A stretch of DNA of 58,113 nucleotides from an uncultured Burkholderiales bacterium (GTDB lineage Bacteria; Pseudomonadota; Gammaproteobacteria; Burkholderiales; Burkholderiaceae_C): NCBI GenBank assembly GCA_903850735.1, contig CAINMN010000081.1, positions 1 through 58,113 of the forward strand, read 5' to 3'. The notes under the pieces were generated by a model. It made no database searches. It had not been told where the DNA came from and worked only from the letters and a program-made list of their open reading frames with translations. This document shows, in pieces, positions 1-7,473 of the stretch. The position numbers and the translations under genes are program-made. Within the stretch, counting starts at the first letter, position 1. The number at the start of each line of letters is the position of its first letter.

Positions 1-1113
1 CACCTGCCCACCCCTGCGGCGAACTCCACCCACCTGCGCGCAGACTTTGGGAGCTGGCGCCTGCGCTGGGAGTTGCACACTGAATTTGTGACCTGGACTT
101 TCATGCGCGAAATGCCGTCGGAGCCTGCCAACGTCATGCCGCAGACCGCTGTGCAGGCCGTGCCGCAACAATGGCTGAACCAATTGCCGGGTGAGTGCCT
201 GGTGCGCTTGCATTTGTGGGCCATGTCCGTGCGCGACATGGACGCCGCGTGGGTGTCGCAGTGCTTGCGTGAAGAGTCTTTGGTGGCCTCCACCGTGGCC
301 GATGGCTTGGCCGAAGTGCACACCGATTTCCAGATGCACGCCGATGGGTTTGCCCGCATGGTCTTGTTCGCTGGCAACATGGCACCGCGCCGGCTGGGAC
401 GTTTGGTGCAGCAATTGCTGGAAATCGAAACCTATCGCATGGTGGCCTTGTTGGGGCTGCCCGCTGCGCGTGAAGCAGGCGCGGTGCTGGCCGATGCCGA
501 GCGCGAGTTGGCCGAGTTGGCGCAAGCCATTCGAAGCGCCAAACGCGAAGACGAGGCAGGCTTGCTGGACCGCCTGACGCGACTGGCTGGGCAGGTGGAG
601 GGGCAGTATGCGGCCACGCATTCGCGTTTCTCGGCCAGCCGGGCTTACTTTGAGTTGATCGACCGCCGCATTCATGACATTCGAGAGTCACGGCTCAGCG
701 GCTTGCAAACCATCGCCGAGTTCATGGAGCGACGCCTTTCACCGGCCCGCAGCACTTGCGATTGGGCGGTTCGGCGTCAAACGGCCTTGTCCGAGCGTGT
801 TTCGCGCATGAGCAACTTGTTGCGCACGCGGGTGGAAATCGAGCAGCAACAAAGCAACCAGGAACTGTTGGCCACCATGAACCGCCGCCAAGGCTTGCAA
901 TTGCAATTGCAGTCTACGGTGGAGGGCTTGTCGGTGGCGGCCATCACCTACTACATCACCGGCTTGGTGCATTACGTGGTGGAGGGCTTGTCGCGGCACG
1001 GCTGGCCCTGGGGCGTGGACATCACCACCGCAGCCACCGTGCCTTTGGTGGCTTTGCTGGTGTGGCTGTTCATTCGCAGAATCCATGATCGGATCACTGT
1101 GGCTCAGAGATAA
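1..1113 (+). CDS. DUF3422 family membrane protein (5' end outside window)
   Basis: The reading frame is open from the first base of the window, so this is the C-terminal 370 residues of a longer protein; DUF3422 proteins are usually a little over 400 residues. The fragment starts inside the conserved N-terminal half (a run ending in HTEFVTWTF) and continues through a long, mostly helical, charged middle part. It ends with two hydrophobic segments at about residues 308-330 and 338-358, counted from the window edge, separated by a short Trp/Gly-rich loop, and a basic tail (IRRIHDR). That suggests a cytoplasmic helical body anchored by a C-terminal hairpin. The family has no established biochemical function. 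The gene stops 53 bases before the kinase start and shares its strand, but nothing shows that it belongs functionally to the downstream system. Confidence 0.85.
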   Translation, partial: HLPTPAANSTHLRADFGSWRLRWELHTEFVTWTFMREMPSEPANVMPQTAVQAVPQQWLNQLPGECLVRLHLWAMSVRDMDAAWVSQCLREESLVASTVADGLAEVHTDFQMHADGFARMVLFAGNMAPRRLGRLVQQLLEIETYRMVALLGLPAAREAGAVLADAERELAELAQAIRSAKREDEAGLLDRLTRLAGQVEGQYAATHSRFSASRAYFELIDRRIHDIRESRLSGLQTIAEFMERRLSPARSTCDWAVRRQTALSERVSRMSNLLRTRVEIEQQQSNQELLATMNRRQGLQLQLQSTVEGLSVAAITYYITGLVHYVVEGLSRHGWPWGVDITTAATVPLVALLVWLFIRRIHDRITVAQR

Positions 1114-1166
1114 TCGGAAATCCTTCGGCTTTGATTTCTTGACTCTTCTTTGTGGTTCCTTAGGCT

Positions 1167-3227
1167 TTGGTTTTTGGGTTCAGCTCACTTTTGGTCCTCA
1201 TTCATCGCAAGCTGCACAGGCTTGTGGGGCATCTGCTATGCCTTTTAAGTTTCCTGAGCTGGGTCGGCCTCTCTCAGGCTGAAACCCTGCTTTTGTTGCC
1301 AGAAACCAAGCAACAGAATCTGGCGCCCTATTTGGAAATTCTGGAAGACGTTTCTGGCCGGTTGGGCATTGACGATGTGAAGCAGGGCCCCTGGGCACAT
1401 GACTTCAAGCCTTGGCAAGGCACGGGCGACCTGAATTTGGGCTACACAGCCTCTGCCTGGTGGTTGCGATTCTCATTGCAGCGCTCCGATGAGGCACCCA
1501 GGCATTGGTTCATCGACTTGCCGTACCTGAACTTAGATCAAGTCGATTTTTACGCGCCTGACCAAAAAGCCATTCTCACCGGCAGCATGCGCCCGTTGGC
1601 AACCCGGCCTTTGCAGCATCGGTTTTTTGTCTTTCCGATCGAGCTGGACGAAAGCCCCAGTCGTTTTTATGTTCGGGTGTCCTCTGGCTATTCCCTGACC
1701 GTCCCCATCTCTGCCTGGCAGCCGGAAGCATTCCTCCAGGACAGTCAGCAGCAGTTGCAACTGCAATGGCTTTATTTCGGCGGATTGATCGCCCTCATGC
1801 TCTACAACATGCTGATTTTTGTCTCGCTTCGAGACCAGCGGTTTCTCTTTTATGCCTTGTATGTGGGATTTTTTGGCATGGCCATGCTGGCGGGGAACGG
1901 TCTTGGTCGCGTGATGGTCTGGCCACAAGCCACGCAATTCGACGCAGTCTCTCAAAGTTTCTTTCTTTCCGTGGCTGCCATGCTGTCCATTGCCCTGACG
2001 CGAGCTTTTTTGAACACGCGACAACTTGCTCGCTTTGTGCATCAAAGCTTGAGCGCGTGTGCTTATGCTTTCGGGGCGTTGGCGGTGGCCTATGCCGTCA
2101 GTGTTTGGACGCCTTTGCCGGTGCAGCATCTCCATACGGTGATGCTGGTTGTGGGTTTTTTCAGTGCATTCCTGATCATGGCAGCCGGGTGCATGGCACT
2201 CTACAAAGGGCAATCGGGGGCGCGTTTTTTTGTGTTGGCGTGGGGGGTGCTTTGGACGGGGGCTTTGATCGCTTCATGTCGTGCCATGGGCTGGCTGCCG
2301 ACCTCTTTGCTGACGGCCTACAGTTTGCAGTTGAGTTCTGCACTGGAAATGCTGTTGTTGGCTTTGGCACTGGCAGACTTGATTCGGCTCGAGCGCCATG
2401 ACAAGATCGAAGCCCAAGCCCAGGCGCTGGAGGCCAACCAAGCACTGCTGGCTTCTTCTCAAGCCTCTGGTGAAAAATTAGAGCAGGCGGTAGATCAACG
2501 TACCAGTCAATTGGCGCAAGCGCTGGCGCAAGAAAAACATTTGCGCGACCAGCAATCTCGATTGGGCGCATTGATTTCCCACGAGTTTCGAAATCCATTG
2601 GGAATCATTGACAGCCAAATCAGCTTGCTTCGAAAAGAAAAAGCCCTGGGCCATGCACAAATTGACAAGAGAATCGACATCATGTCAGGTGCGGTACAAA
2701 GATTGCGCGCGCTGTTTGACACATGGTTGAACGGGGACCGCATTAAAAAGTCATTGGAAACCGCCGATTTAAAGCCGCTGGAGATCAATCATTGGCTGCA
2801 GTCTACGGAACAAGCCCTGCGGCCTTTGGCCCGCAATCATCGCTGGGGGCTGCAAGTTCTGCCTCATCCAGTCACTGTCATGTTTGATGCCGATTTGCTT
2901 GAAATTGCGGTCATCAACTTGGTCGACAACGCATGCAAGTACTCGCCTGCAGGGTCTCAAGTCGCTTTGCATTTGCGTGAGCGACCTGGTCAAATTGGCA
3001 TTGCGGTCATTGATCATGGCGCAGGTATTGCGCATGAGCATCGGGGAAGGGTCTTTAATGCATACTTTCGGGTGCATCCAGAGGGCGCCGTCGCGGGGCT
3101 GGGCTTGGGTTTGACTTTTGTGCAGCGCGTGGCCGATTTGCACCAGGGACACATTGAGCTTGAGAGCCAACCCAAGCTTGGAAGCACATTTTGCCTCTGG
3201 TTGCCTGCGCTCGAAACACCAGCATGA
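1167..3227 (+). CDS. 7TMR-DISM sensor histidine kinase
   Basis: This is an inner-membrane sensor kinase that phosphorylates the regulator encoded next. A hydrophobic leader (about residues 20-39, ending near LSQA) is followed by a periplasmic 7TMR-DISM extracellular domain (about 45-190), a block of seven membrane segments (about 200-410), a coiled coil with QAQALEANQ (about 415-460), a HisKA domain and an HATPase domain. The phospho-acceptor is His472 in LISHEFRNPLG. The ATP site shows NLVDNACKYSP (N box), DHGAGI (G1) and GLGLGLTFV (G2). No ATG exists near the N-terminus. TTG 1167, TTG 1191 or GTG 1224 must serve, and all keep part or all of the leader; none has a clear Shine-Dalgarno sequence, so the start is uncertain. 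Its last bases overlap the regulator start (ATGA). The ligand is unknown; DISM domains often bind carbohydrates or other small molecules. Confidence 0.9.
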   Translation: MVFGFSSLLVLIHRKLHRLVGHLLCLLSFLSWVGLSQAETLLLLPETKQQNLAPYLEILEDVSGRLGIDDVKQGPWAHDFKPWQGTGDLNLGYTASAWWLRFSLQRSDEAPRHWFIDLPYLNLDQVDFYAPDQKAILTGSMRPLATRPLQHRFFVFPIELDESPSRFYVRVSSGYSLTVPISAWQPEAFLQDSQQQLQLQWLYFGGLIALMLYNMLIFVSLRDQRFLFYALYVGFFGMAMLAGNGLGRVMVWPQATQFDAVSQSFFLSVAAMLSIALTRAFLNTRQLARFVHQSLSACAYAFGALAVAYAVSVWTPLPVQHLHTVMLVVGFFSAFLIMAAGCMALYKGQSGARFFVLAWGVLWTGALIASCRAMGWLPTSLLTAYSLQLSSALEMLLLALALADLIRLERHDKIEAQAQALEANQALLASSQASGEKLEQAVDQRTSQLAQALAQEKHLRDQQSRLGALISHEFRNPLGIIDSQISLLRKEKALGHAQIDKRIDIMSGAVQRLRALFDTWLNGDRIKKSLETADLKPLEINHWLQSTEQALRPLARNHRWGLQVLPHPVTVMFDADLLEIAVINLVDNACKYSPAGSQVALHLRERPGQIGIAVIDHGAGIAHEHRGRVFNAYFRVHPEGAVAGLGLGLTFVQRVADLHQGHIELESQPKLGSTFCLWLPALETPA

Positions 3228-3919
3228 GCACCGCGCTTGCACGCCACCTTCCGCGCCTCCTCATCATTGAAGATGAAGATGGTCTGCGCGACGCCATGGT
3301 GGATTACTTAACGCTGGATGGTTGTTTTGCCAAAGGCGTCAGCACGCTGTCTCAGGCAGAAGCGTGGATGCGCACAAACGACTTTGACATCCTGGTGCTG
3401 GATCTCGGGCTGCCAGATGGCGACGGCCTTGCTTGGCGCCAAGCCAAACCGCACTTGCGCGAGAAGGGCCTGGTGGTGACGACCGCCCGCGGAGCGAGAA
3501 GCGATCGCATTGAAGCCGCCCAAACAGGGGCAGATCTTTACCTCGTCAAACCAGTTTCATTGGAAGAGCTCAGCCCCCTGGTTCGCAATCTTGCACACCG
3601 TTTGCGGCCAGTCTCTGCACATTGGGCCTTTAACGCCCTGGAGTGGAGTTTGCGATCACCCGAGGGCATTGTGATCAAGTTGACGCATTCGGAGTCCATG
3701 CTGATGCGTCAGCTGGCACGATCACCCGGTCAACCGGTGCCACGCAACGATCTCATCTTGGCCTTGGGCGAGACCCCCGGAATTTACGATGTCCGTCGCT
3801 TGGAAATCATGGTCCGGCGCCTGCGTAACAAGGCAGAAAAAGTGCTCGGCCGGCCACTGCCTCTTGAGACCGTGCATCGACAAGGGCTGGCTTTTACGGA
3901 GCCGATCACCCCCTTCTGA
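3224..3919 (+). CDS. OmpR/PhoB-type response regulator
   Basis: This 231-residue protein has a receiver domain (about residues 10-125) and a winged-helix DNA-binding domain (about 135-228). The acidic pocket is visible in LIIEDEDG, the phospho-acceptor is Asp60 in VLDLGLPDGDG, and the conserved Lys lies in YLVKPVS. The effector half contains LTHSESMLMRQLA and a recognition-helix segment near DVRRLEIMVRRLRNK, typical of Trans_reg_C. The start at ATG 3224 overlaps the kinase stop by four bases, so the two are translationally coupled. An in-frame upstream TTG at 3191 would add 11 residues lying inside the kinase gene and is unlikely. It is probably the cognate partner of the kinase. Its position directly before the export operon makes it a plausible activator of that operon; this is inference from layout. 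Confidence 0.92.
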   Translation: MSTALARHLPRLLIIEDEDGLRDAMVDYLTLDGCFAKGVSTLSQAEAWMRTNDFDILVLDLGLPDGDGLAWRQAKPHLREKGLVVTTARGARSDRIEAAQTGADLYLVKPVSLEELSPLVRNLAHRLRPVSAHWAFNALEWSLRSPEGIVIKLTHSESMLMRQLARSPGQPVPRNDLILALGETPGIYDVRRLEIMVRRLRNKAEKVLGRPLPLETVHRQGLAFTEPITPF

Positions 3920-3938
3920 GGGGCAGGCGCCCACCCTC
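3918..3938 (+). terminator. possible weak hairpin after the response regulator
   Basis: The regulator stop codon runs into a GC-rich inverted repeat. The outer arms GAG/CTC and inner arms GGGC/GCCC enclose a four-base loop, with a three-base bulge on the 3' side. A T-rich stretch begins about nine bases after it (3947-3960). The bulge and the gap before the T tract make this a poor intrinsic terminator, so read-through into the next gene is possible. Confidence 0.25.
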
Positions 3939-3977
3939 GATGAATGGTTTTCTATTTATTTCAATTAAATCAAAGAC

Positions 3978-4037
3978 TTGCGATTAGTTTTGACAGTAAA
4001 AATACACATTTTCCGACAAATTGCGACATTGTTGAAT
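3978..4037 (+). promoter_or_regulatory. pair of direct repeats upstream of the sapC-like gene
   Basis: The hexamer TTGCGA occurs at 3978-3983 and again at 4021-4026, 43 bases apart (about four helical turns). Each copy is followed five or six bases later by TTGA (3990 and 4032). Paired direct repeats on one helix face are the usual binding arrangement for OmpR-type regulators. This is a candidate site for the regulator encoded just upstream, based only on visual pattern and position. Confidence 0.3.
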
Positions 4038-4061
4038 ATTGTCAAATAAGTTATTTATCAT
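4032..4061 (+). promoter_or_regulatory. candidate promoter of the export operon
   Basis: A possible -35 element TTGAAT (4032-4037) is followed after 18 bases by TATCAT (4056-4061), a reasonable -10 hexamer. This would place the transcript start about 30 bases before the sapC-like ATG. The surroundings are clearly more AT-rich than the genes. The -35 box overlaps the second TTGCGA/TTGA repeat, which would suit an activated promoter. Confidence 0.35.
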
Positions 4062-4100
4062 GATTACTGGTGAATAATTTTTATTGCAAAAGGTATAAAA

Positions 4101-4808
4101 ATGTTTGAACAAGTAGTGCCCATCAACAAGGAACGCCACGCCAAGAAAAAAGTCCGATTGAGCAGTGACTTTCACTTTGCTGCCAAATTCCATTTGGCGT
4201 ACTTGACCATGGCCGAATTTGTGCGCGCAGCTTCCACGTATCCGGTGGTCTTTTTGGAAGACAAAGCCAATGACGAATTCCGTCCGGTGGCGTTGTTGGG
4301 ACTTGATGCGGGCGAAAACTTGTTTGTGGACCACGAAGGCAAGTGGTCGGCCTCTTACATTCCGGCGATCATCCGTCGTTACCCTTTTGCTTTGAGCAAG
4401 TCCGACGACGCTGATCGTTATGTGGTTTGCGTTGACGAGGCCAGCGACCTCATCAGCGACACCGAAGGTTCCCCGATGTTCGATGACGATGGCAACCCCA
4501 CCCAAGTGATTGAAAACGTCAAGCGCTATCTGGGCGAGTTGCAGCAAATGGACCAGTTGACGCAGGAATTCACACAGTTTTTGGTGCATAACAATTTACT
4601 GACACCACTGAACATGCGTGTCAATGCGGCCGATCAGGTCAAGAGCATCACCGGCTCCTATGTGATCAACGAAGAGCGACTCACGAATTTCTCAGATGAA
4701 AAATTCCTGGAGGTTCGCCACAAGCGCTATCTGCCTGCCATCTATGCCCACCTCTTGTCCTTGCCGCAAATCGAACGACTGGTGAGCCTTAAAAAACCTG
4801 CTGCGTGA
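4101..4808 (+). CDS. SapC family protein
   Basis: This 235-residue protein fits the SapC family: a short N-terminal run (FEQVVPINKERHAKKKV), then FHFAAKFHLAYLTMAEF, a VVFL...FRPVALLGL segment, a W(S)ASYIPAIIRRYPF segment and a C-terminal half with repeated acidic and amphipathic stretches. There is no signal peptide and no membrane segment, so it is probably cytoplasmic. ATG 4101 has AAAAGG at 4088-4093 with seven bases of spacing. The family is named for a gene near Campylobacter S-layer genes and is often found near surface-protein secretion genes; its biochemical role is unknown. Here it sits 95 bases before the tolC-like gene and heads the gene train that ends in the giant surface protein. 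A role as a helper or modifier of that protein is a reasonable guess. Confidence 0.85.
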   Translation: MFEQVVPINKERHAKKKVRLSSDFHFAAKFHLAYLTMAEFVRAASTYPVVFLEDKANDEFRPVALLGLDAGENLFVDHEGKWSASYIPAIIRRYPFALSKSDDADRYVVCVDEASDLISDTEGSPMFDDDGNPTQVIENVKRYLGELQQMDQLTQEFTQFLVHNNLLTPLNMRVNAADQVKSITGSYVINEERLTNFSDEKFLEVRHKRYLPAIYAHLLSLPQIERLVSLKKPAA

Positions 4809-4892
4809 GATGAAAAACAGCTCGAAACAGACGCGTTGATTTGGACAACCTCCATGGATTTCGCTTCTGATCCTTCGAGATGCACCTTCGCT

Positions 4893-4896
4893 GGAG
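4893..4896 (+). promoter_or_regulatory. ribosome binding site that decides the tolC-like start
   Basis: GGAG lies seven bases before ATG 4904 and four before the adjoining ATG 4901. The more upstream in-frame ATG at 4880 has no comparable site. Confidence 0.5.
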
Positions 4897-4903
4897 TCTG
4901 ATG

Positions 4904-6580
4904 ATGTCTAAGACCTTGAGCAAAAGCCGAATTTTCATGGCCTTGGCCGTGGCAAGCTTGGCGGTGACGGCCCAATCCGCCGAGCCCAATGCCTCGCGCA
5001 AAGCAACGGGTAAGCCAGTCTCTTCCGCATCGCAGAAGAAGGCCAAGAAACGTGTGCCCCAGCCTGCTGTCGCACCTGTGGCAACAGCGCCATCGGAGAC
5101 CCCTGCCGTTGAGGCGAATCAAGCGGCAGAAGGCGGCGACGACCAACTTTTGACGCTCAAGGAATTCGTGGCGCGCTTGCGCACAGACAACCGTGCCATC
5201 TTTGCCAAGCGGACGGAGCGCGATATTGCGGCCACTGGCATTGAGCGTGCCGGCGCTGTGTTTCAGCCGCAGCTCAATGTCAGCGCAACCAATGGCTCGC
5301 AACGACAGAAAAATTCCTTTGAGGAGTACCTCTACAGGGGCACGGTGCCTGTTTACGAGCGCCGAGGCCAAGATATCTCCGTGGCTGTTTCACAGTTGGT
5401 CAGCACAGGCGCCAAGTTGGAGGCAAAAGCCACCTTGTCTCGTTTCATGACCAACATCAACCGAAGCATTTCAGGTGATGCCGCTGCGCTTTATTCCGAT
5501 GACTATTACAACCGATCCCAATACGGCTTGGCCCTGAGCCAACCCTTGCTGAGAGATGCCGGGTCGACAGTCACCCAAGCGCGCGTCAAAGTCGCTGAGT
5601 TGGACGCACAGGCTGCCGAATACACCAGCCGAGAGACGCAAGCCAGTGTCATGGCCGAAGCGATCATGGCTTATCACGATCTGGCTTTTGCGCAAGAAAA
5701 GCTTAAAGTTGCACAAGAGCGTGTGGTGATGGGGCAGCGCCTTTTACAAGAGGCTCGCGCCTTGACCGCTTCAGGACGGTTGTCCCAGTCCGATGTGCTG
5801 GAAGTCGAAAATTCCCTAGGCCGGTATCAGTCCGCGCTCAGCGAGGCACGTCAGCAGCATCTCGATCGTTCCAACCGATTGCGGAGTTTTGTGGCTGCCA
5901 GCACACTGGCCGATCAAGGCCTTTGGCGTGCAGCCGATGCCATTCCCATGGGGCCCATCACCCCCCTTGACCCTTCTTTGGACCAAATGGTTTCTGAGGC
6001 CATGCAACGACGTGATGACTTGCGCATGCGCCGTGTGATGGTTCAGCGCGAAGGGACGCAAGTCGAGTTTGCGCGCAACCAAGCCTTGCCCAAACTGGAT
6101 TTGGTTGCCAACTATTACCGAAATGGCTACGAGTTGAATGCGCGCCAGTCATTTGCTGCACCCAACTTGCGGGACTTTCCGAGTTGGTCTGTTGGCTTCC
6201 AATTGAACATGCCGATTGGTGCAGATCGACAAGCCAAGGCTGATTTGCAAGCCGCCATGCTGCGTAAGAGTGACGCTCAGATGGCAGTTGACGCCTTGGA
6301 GGCCAACGTTGGAAATGATATTGAGACGACCCAAAGTTTGCGCGACAGTGCGGTCGAGCGACTGTCATTCCTCCATGAAGTGGCGCAGCGCGAGCAAAAA
6401 CTTCTGGAGCTTGAGCGTCGAAGGCTCAGCGCGGGGCGAAGCGACATGCGCGAAATTTTATTGCGCGAAGAGCGGGCATTGAATGCGCAACTCGGCGTCG
6501 TCGAGCAAAGGGTCGCATTGGTGAAGGCGGAAACTTTATTGCAGGCGGCGCAAGGTGTGCTGGTGCAGCAATTTGATTAG
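4904..6580 (+). CDS. TolC family outer membrane channel protein
   Basis: About 558 residues. A signal peptide (MSKTLSKS, hydrophobic core, cleavage near TAQSA) is followed by a Lys/Ala/Pro-rich low-complexity stretch to about residue 75, then two outer-membrane-factor halves. The first begins at LTLKEFVARLRTDN, the second near DPSLDQMVSEAMQRR. Long heptad-like helices (AQEKLKVAQERV; VEQRVALVKAETLL) and beta segments (QYGLALSQPLLRD; WSVGFQLNMPIG) are visible, as expected for a trimeric periplasm-spanning channel. It would be the outer-membrane exit of the export system. ATG 4904 is preferred for its GGAG; 4880 and 4901 are alternatives. The next gene starts 10 bases after its stop. The low-complexity linker after the signal peptide is longer than in typical TolC. 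Confidence 0.93.
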   Translation: MSKTLSKSRIFMALAVASLAVTAQSAEPNASRKATGKPVSSASQKKAKKRVPQPAVAPVATAPSETPAVEANQAAEGGDDQLLTLKEFVARLRTDNRAIFAKRTERDIAATGIERAGAVFQPQLNVSATNGSQRQKNSFEEYLYRGTVPVYERRGQDISVAVSQLVSTGAKLEAKATLSRFMTNINRSISGDAAALYSDDYYNRSQYGLALSQPLLRDAGSTVTQARVKVAELDAQAAEYTSRETQASVMAEAIMAYHDLAFAQEKLKVAQERVVMGQRLLQEARALTASGRLSQSDVLEVENSLGRYQSALSEARQQHLDRSNRLRSFVAASTLADQGLWRAADAIPMGPITPLDPSLDQMVSEAMQRRDDLRMRRVMVQREGTQVEFARNQALPKLDLVANYYRNGYELNARQSFAAPNLRDFPSWSVGFQLNMPIGADRQAKADLQAAMLRKSDAQMAVDALEANVGNDIETTQSLRDSAVERLSFLHEVAQREQKLLELERRRLSAGRSDMREILLREERALNAQLGVVEQRVALVKAETLLQAAQGVLVQQFD

Positions 6581-6590
6581 AGGGGCAAGC

Positions 6591-7472
6591 ATGAAGGGAT
6601 GGTTGAGCCGAAACACGGCGGTCCATGCAGTGACCGCCGTTTGGCTTTGTGTGGCCAGCCAAATTTGCGCTGCCAGCGCCGATGAAGTGTTGGGTCCGGG
6701 CTTCACGCAAGCATTGAAAGAGGCCAAACTCAGCATGACGGTCAACGGCCGGGTCGAGGGGCTGATGGTTCGCGAAGGACTTCGCGTGAGGCGCGGTGAC
6801 TTGCTTCTGCACTTGGACCGAACCACGGAAGAGCTCGAAGTCAAACGTCGCCAATTGGTGTTGCAGGACACGGCCCGGTTGCAAGAGCTTCGGCAACGCG
6901 AGGCGACATTGACCCAGCAAGTGGGGTCTGCTCGAGAATTGCTGAGCAACGGCACCATTTCCCGAAAGCAATTCGAGGATGAAGAGTTGGCTTTTCGCGC
7001 CACCGTCGCTGAAAGGCAGGCGCTGGAGTTGGCCAAGCAGCGCGAAGAGGTCGAATTGCAATTGAGCCGCGAGGCCTATGAGCGGCGCCACTTGAAAGCG
7101 CCCATTGATGGTGTGGTTGCGAAAATTCACTTTCGGGTGGGTGAGAGCATTGCCCCGCATGAGCCAGTCTTGGTCTTGGTGGATGTCAGTCGTGTTCGCT
7201 TTCTGAGTGCGGTATCGCCAGCGGCGGCAGCACGGCTGAAGCCGGGACAAAGCGTGACCGTCCAATTGGGGGCGGAGGCACGTGCGCCAGCGCGGCGCGC
7301 GCGCATTTCTTTTGTGTCGCCAACAGCAGATCCTGCCAGCGGCTTGGTGGAAGTGACGGCAGAATTCGACAATCCAGACGGCAGTGTCAAGCCCGGAGTG
7401 ACAGGGCGGCTGACGCTTGAGGCGGTCAACCCCAGCCCACTGCCCTCGACCAAAGCTGAGCCCAGGAGCTAG
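6591..7472 (+). CDS. periplasmic adaptor (HlyD/RND-type membrane fusion protein)
   Basis: This 293-residue protein has an N-terminal signal peptide (basic MKGWLSR, hydrophobic stretch to about residue 28, ending near CAASA). A split lipoyl/barrel-sandwich domain follows: first half VNGRVEGLMVREGLRVRRGD, second half KAPIDGVVAKIHFRVGES. Between the halves is an alpha-helical hairpin (about residues 80-165) and after them a beta-barrel part (VRFLSAVSPAAAARLKPGQ). This is the layout of adaptor subunits that contact TolC-type channels. The start at ATG 6591 has GAGGGG just upstream; a GTG at 6555 would overlap the tolC-like gene and lacks a leader. It is short for an RND adaptor and has no pump partner in the window. 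Inferred role: part of the bridge between inner-membrane components and the TolC-type channel. Confidence 0.88.
   Translation: MKGWLSRNTAVHAVTAVWLCVASQICAASADEVLGPGFTQALKEAKLSMTVNGRVEGLMVREGLRVRRGDLLLHLDRTTEELEVKRRQLVLQDTARLQELRQREATLTQQVGSARELLSNGTISRKQFEDEELAFRATVAERQALELAKQREEVELQLSREAYERRHLKAPIDGVVAKIHFRVGESIAPHEPVLVLVDVSRVRFLSAVSPAAAARLKPGQSVTVQLGAEARAPARRARISFVSPTADPASGLVEVTAEFDNPDGSVKPGVTGRLTLEAVNPSPLPSTKAEPRS
7464..7468 (+). promoter_or_regulatory. ribosome binding site for the GTG start of the GAF-HlyD gene
   Basis: AGGAG lies five bases before GTG 7474. No ATG is available near this position, and upstream in-frame codons lie inside the previous gene. Confidence 0.55.
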
Positions 7473-7473
7473 C

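Noticed and set aside
1085-1282. Short plus-strand frame bridging the DUF3422 and kinase genes
   Set aside because: It overlaps the kinase leader in another frame and has no ribosome binding site or recognisable product.
1533-2213. Minus-strand frame of about 226 codons within the kinase gene
   Set aside because: It is antisense to well-conserved kinase domains, and its Gln/His/Arg-rich translation resembles no protein.
4880-4903. Earlier ATG for the tolC-like protein
   Set aside because: It would add a polar stretch before the signal peptide; GGAG at 4893 points to ATG 4904 (or 4901).
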